A stretch of 6,482 bases of DNA. Source: JBDSTW01 sp039914705 (GTDB taxonomy: Bacteria; Pseudomonadota; Gammaproteobacteria; SURF-13). The stretch is taken from positions 1-6,482 of the forward strand of contig JBDSOT010000098.1 of the NCBI GenBank assembly GCA_039914705.1, written 5' to 3'. Positions 4,540-6,482 of this stretch are shown here, piece by piece; position 1 is the first letter of the stretch, and each line of letters begins with the position of its first letter. Position numbers and translations under genes: made by a program. The notes under the pieces are model-generated. The model was not told the origin of the DNA. It did not search any database and saw only the letters and a program-made list of their open reading frames with translations.

Positions 4540-6482
4540 ATGTCTAATGTAGACAATATGGATTCAGGCGGCATGGATAGCGAAGGCATCGCCATTATCG
4601 GCATGACCGGCCGGTTCCCCGGCGCTCAAGATATTCAAGAGTTTTGGAAAAATCTAACGGCTGGGGTGGAGTCGATTTCTTTTTTTAACGATGACGAAAT
4701 AAAGGCATCAGGCATTGACCTCGCTTCATTGCAGGATGGTAATTACGTCAAGGCACGTGGAATATTAAAAGATATTGAATTATTTGATGCCGCTTTTTTC
4801 GGCATCAATCCCAAAGACGCGGAGATTTTAGACCCGCAGCAAAGGATATTTTTGGAGTGTGCCTGGGAGGCGCTTGAGAACGCCGGTTATGACCCGGAGT
4901 CCTATCAAGGCTCAATCGGCGTTTATGCCGGCATGACCAATAACAGCTACTATTTGGCCAATATTCACACCCGCCCCGAACTTATAGAGTTGGTCGGCGC
5001 GGCGCAGGTAATGATGGGTAATGAAAAGGATTATCTCGCCACTCGAGTGTCCTACAAACTGAATCTCAAGGGTCCGAGTGTTAATGTCTATACCGCTTGT
5101 TCCACCTCGTTGGTGGCAGTCTGCCAGGCCGTTCAGGGCTTACTAAGTTATCAATGCGATATGGCCCTGACCGGAGGAATTTCGGTTACGATTCCACAAA
5201 ATAGAGGTTACCTGTATCGGGACGAATGGATCGGTTCACCTGACGGGCATACCCGGACATTCGATGCAAAGGGCCATGGAACGGTGTTCAGTAATGGTGT
5301 GGGTATCGTTGTGCTGAAACGCCTGGCGGATGCCCTGGCCGATGGCGACAGTATATATGCGGTGATAAAAGGGGCTGCGCTTAATAACGATGGGTCCGCC
5401 AAGGTCAGTTATACGGCTCCCAGCGTGGATGGTCAGGCGGAGGCGATCGTCATGGCGCACGCCATGGCCGGTGTTAGTGCCGAAACCATTTCTTATGTTG
5501 AGGCGCATGGAACGGCAACAGTATTAGGCGACCCCATTGAGTTTGCCGCGTTAACGCAAGCCTTTCGAGCTACGACCGAGGACAAGGGTTTTTGCGCGAT
5601 AGGCTCGGTGAAAACCAATATCGGCCATCTCGATGCCGCCGCAGGCATGGCGGGCTTGATTAAAACCGCCATGGCTTTGAAGTACAGAATGTTGCCGCCC
5701 AGCCTGCATTTCGAAAAACCAAACCCGGAAATCGATCTCGTCAACAGCCCCTTTTATGTCAATACGAAACTTGCCTCCTGGGACACTGACAAAATGCCGC
5801 GCCGGGCCGGAGTCAGTTCCTTTGGAGTAGGCGGCACCAATGCCCATGTTGTTCTGGAAGAGGGGCCCTTGACCGAACCTTCGGGACCATCACGGCCTTG
5901 GCAATTGTTGCTGCTATCAGCAAAGACTGATTCTGCACTCGATGCCGCTACCGCTAATCTCGCTGCACACTTGCGCAAAAATCCGCAGCTTCCGCTAGCC
6001 GATGTCGCCTACACATTGCAAGTTGGACGCAGGGCATTTGGCCGCCGGCGCATGCTCGTTTGTCAGGACAGCAACGATGCGATGTCTGCGCTGGTATCGG
6101 CCGATGCTAAACGTCTTATCACCGCTTCGCCAAGTCACACTAATCCTTCCGTAGTTTTTATGTTCCCTGGCCAAGGTGCGCAACATATCAATATGGCGCT
6201 GGAACTTTACCGGTTCGAGCCAATATTCAGGGAGCAGGTCGATTTATGTGTTGAATTTTTAAAACCGCTTCTGGATCTAGACTTACGTACCGTGTTATAT
6301 CCGGATGAAGGAACAGTCGAAGATGCGCAGCTTCAGCTTACCCACACCTTCATAACGCAGCCCGCGCTATTTACGATCGAGTATGCGCTGGCCAAGTTAT
6401 GGATGGCGTGGGGTGTACAGCCGAAGGCAATGATCGGTCACAGCATCGGCGAATACGTGGCAGCCTGCCTGGCAGGCGTATT
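4540..6482 (+). CDS. Type I polyketide synthase, N-terminal part: KS-AT... (3' truncated)
   Basis: Modular cis-AT polyketide synthase expected to extend the peptide from the upstream NRPS by one ketide unit. The first 647 residues are visible and the frame is still open at the window end. Domains: short acidic N-terminus 1-15, complete KS 16-443 (Cys187, His323, His363), KS-AT linker 444-537, AT from 538 with GQGAQ (544-548) and the serine motif GHSIGE (633-638, Ser635). KR, DH, ACP or other domains would lie downstream. The ATG at 4540 is chosen because it has the best upstream ribosome site and lies three bases after the NRPS stop. In-frame ATGs at 4558 and 4573 precede the KS and cannot be ruled out. 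The three-base spacing indicates one operon and joint function. The first 300 or so bases are clearly AT-richer than the NRPS gene. The exact product is unknown. Confidence 0.96.
   Translation, partial: MSNVDNMDSGGMDSEGIAIIGMTGRFPGAQDIQEFWKNLTAGVESISFFNDDEIKASGIDLASLQDGNYVKARGILKDIELFDAAFFGINPKDAEILDPQQRIFLECAWEALENAGYDPESYQGSIGVYAGMTNNSYYLANIHTRPELIELVGAAQVMMGNEKDYLATRVSYKLNLKGPSVNVYTACSTSLVAVCQAVQGLLSYQCDMALTGGISVTIPQNRGYLYRDEWIGSPDGHTRTFDAKGHGTVFSNGVGIVVLKRLADALADGDSIYAVIKGAALNNDGSAKVSYTAPSVDGQAEAIVMAHAMAGVSAETISYVEAHGTATVLGDPIEFAALTQAFRATTEDKGFCAIGSVKTNIGHLDAAAGMAGLIKTAMALKYRMLPPSLHFEKPNPEIDLVNSPFYVNTKLASWDTDKMPRRAGVSSFGVGGTNAHVVLEEGPLTEPSGPSRPWQLLLLSAKTDSALDAATANLAAHLRKNPQLPLADVAYTLQVGRRAFGRRRMLVCQDSNDAMSALVSADAKRLITASPSHTNPSVVFMFPGQGAQHINMALELYRFEPIFREQVDLCVEFLKPLLDLDLRTVLYPDEGTVEDAQLQLTHTFITQPALFTIEYALAKLWMAWGVQPKAMIGHSIGEYVAACLAGV
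4585..5868 (+). other. Ketosynthase domain (NRPS-PKS hybrid type)
   Basis: Catalyses decarboxylative Claisen condensation between the upstream acyl or peptidyl chain and the extender unit. It opens with GIAIIGMTGRFPGA, has DPQQR (98-102), nucleophile Cys187 in YTACSTSLVA, His323 in VEAHGTATVLGDPIE and His363 in VKTNIGHLDAAAG, so the Cys-His-His triad is intact with spacing 136 and 40. It ends with SSFGVGGTNAHVVLEE. HGTAT replaces the usual HGTGT and GVGGTNAH replaces GxSGTNAH. The latter form is frequent in KS domains fed by an NRPS module, which fits the position here. The active Cys excludes a KSQ-type decarboxylating starter KS. Confidence 0.95.
5869..6150 (+). other. KS-to-AT linker region of the PKS
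   Basis: Residues 444-537 connect KS and AT. A hydrophobic strand (WQLLLLSAKT) is followed by a helix-rich stretch with LADVAYTLQVGRRAFGRRR, the pattern of the small alpha/beta linker domain found between KS and AT in cis-AT synthases. Its presence supports a fixed in-line AT and not a trans-AT remnant. Confidence 0.8.
6151..6482 (+). other. Acyltransferase domain, N-terminal part, probably malonyl-CoA
   Basis: Selects the extender unit and loads the downstream ACP. Visible are VVFMFPGQGAQ (538-548), THTFITQPALF and the nucleophile motif GHSIGEYVAA with Ser635. Known methylmalonyl AT domains usually have GHSQG, and malonyl ones have Ile, Val or Leu after the serine, so Ile636 points to malonyl-CoA. 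The second discriminating motif (HAFH versus YASH) lies beyond the window, so the assignment is provisional. Confidence 0.85.

Noticed and set aside
4680..4686. Run of seven T near the KS start as a slippage or frameshift site
   Set aside because: KS motifs continue in the same frame on both sides, so nothing indicates a frame change.
5208..5978. Several overlapping minus-strand frames in the PKS region
   Set aside because: All overlap conserved KS sequence on the plus strand, including His323 and His363. None has recognisable motifs.
6151..6482. AT remnant of a trans-AT polyketide synthase
   Set aside because: GQGAQ and GHSIGE with the nucleophile serine are intact and follow a normal KS-AT linker, so an in-line working AT is more likely.

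Overview
The window lies inside a modular natural-product assembly line, a non-ribosomal peptide synthetase (NRPS) followed by a type I polyketide synthase (PKS). Both genes are on the + strand and both are cut by the window edges. GC is moderate and uneven: about 60% or more in parts of the NRPS and about 41% near the PKS start (hand counts). The protein style and cis-AT PKS suggest a Gram-negative bacterium, probably a proteobacterium. Nothing in the window fixes the taxon, and a cyanobacterial or myxobacterial source is not excluded.

Layout. Positions 1-4536 hold the C-terminal 1511 residues of an NRPS, open from the first base. Its domain order is A(partial, predicted Thr)-PCP-E-C-PCP, ending in a basic tail. 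Three bases later, 4540-6482 hold the first 647 residues of a PKS: a complete ketosynthase, the KS-AT linker, and the N-terminal part of an acyltransferase with its GHSIG serine. There is no gene-free stretch, RNA gene, mobile element, CRISPR array or convincing internal promoter or terminator. Reading frames on the minus strand and in the other plus frames appear to be shadows of these two genes.

How they work together (inference). The A domain has the ten-residue pocket D-F-W-N-I-G-M-V-H-K, the textbook threonine code. It would load L-Thr on PCP1, and the E domain would invert it to the D-allo-Thr configuration. The next C domain would pass the chain to an aminoacyl group on PCP2, and the PKS KS would extend it with a malonyl-type unit.

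The main surprise is that the last NRPS module has no adenylation domain. The C domain runs almost directly into PCP2, across a junction that resembles the A10-to-PCP linker of the preceding module. PCP2 must be loaded by the upstream Thr A domain (as one A domain serves several carriers in yersiniabactin HMWP2), loaded by a separate A domain elsewhere (as in syringomycin SyrB1/SyrE), or be bypassed. This arrangement is the part most worth following up.
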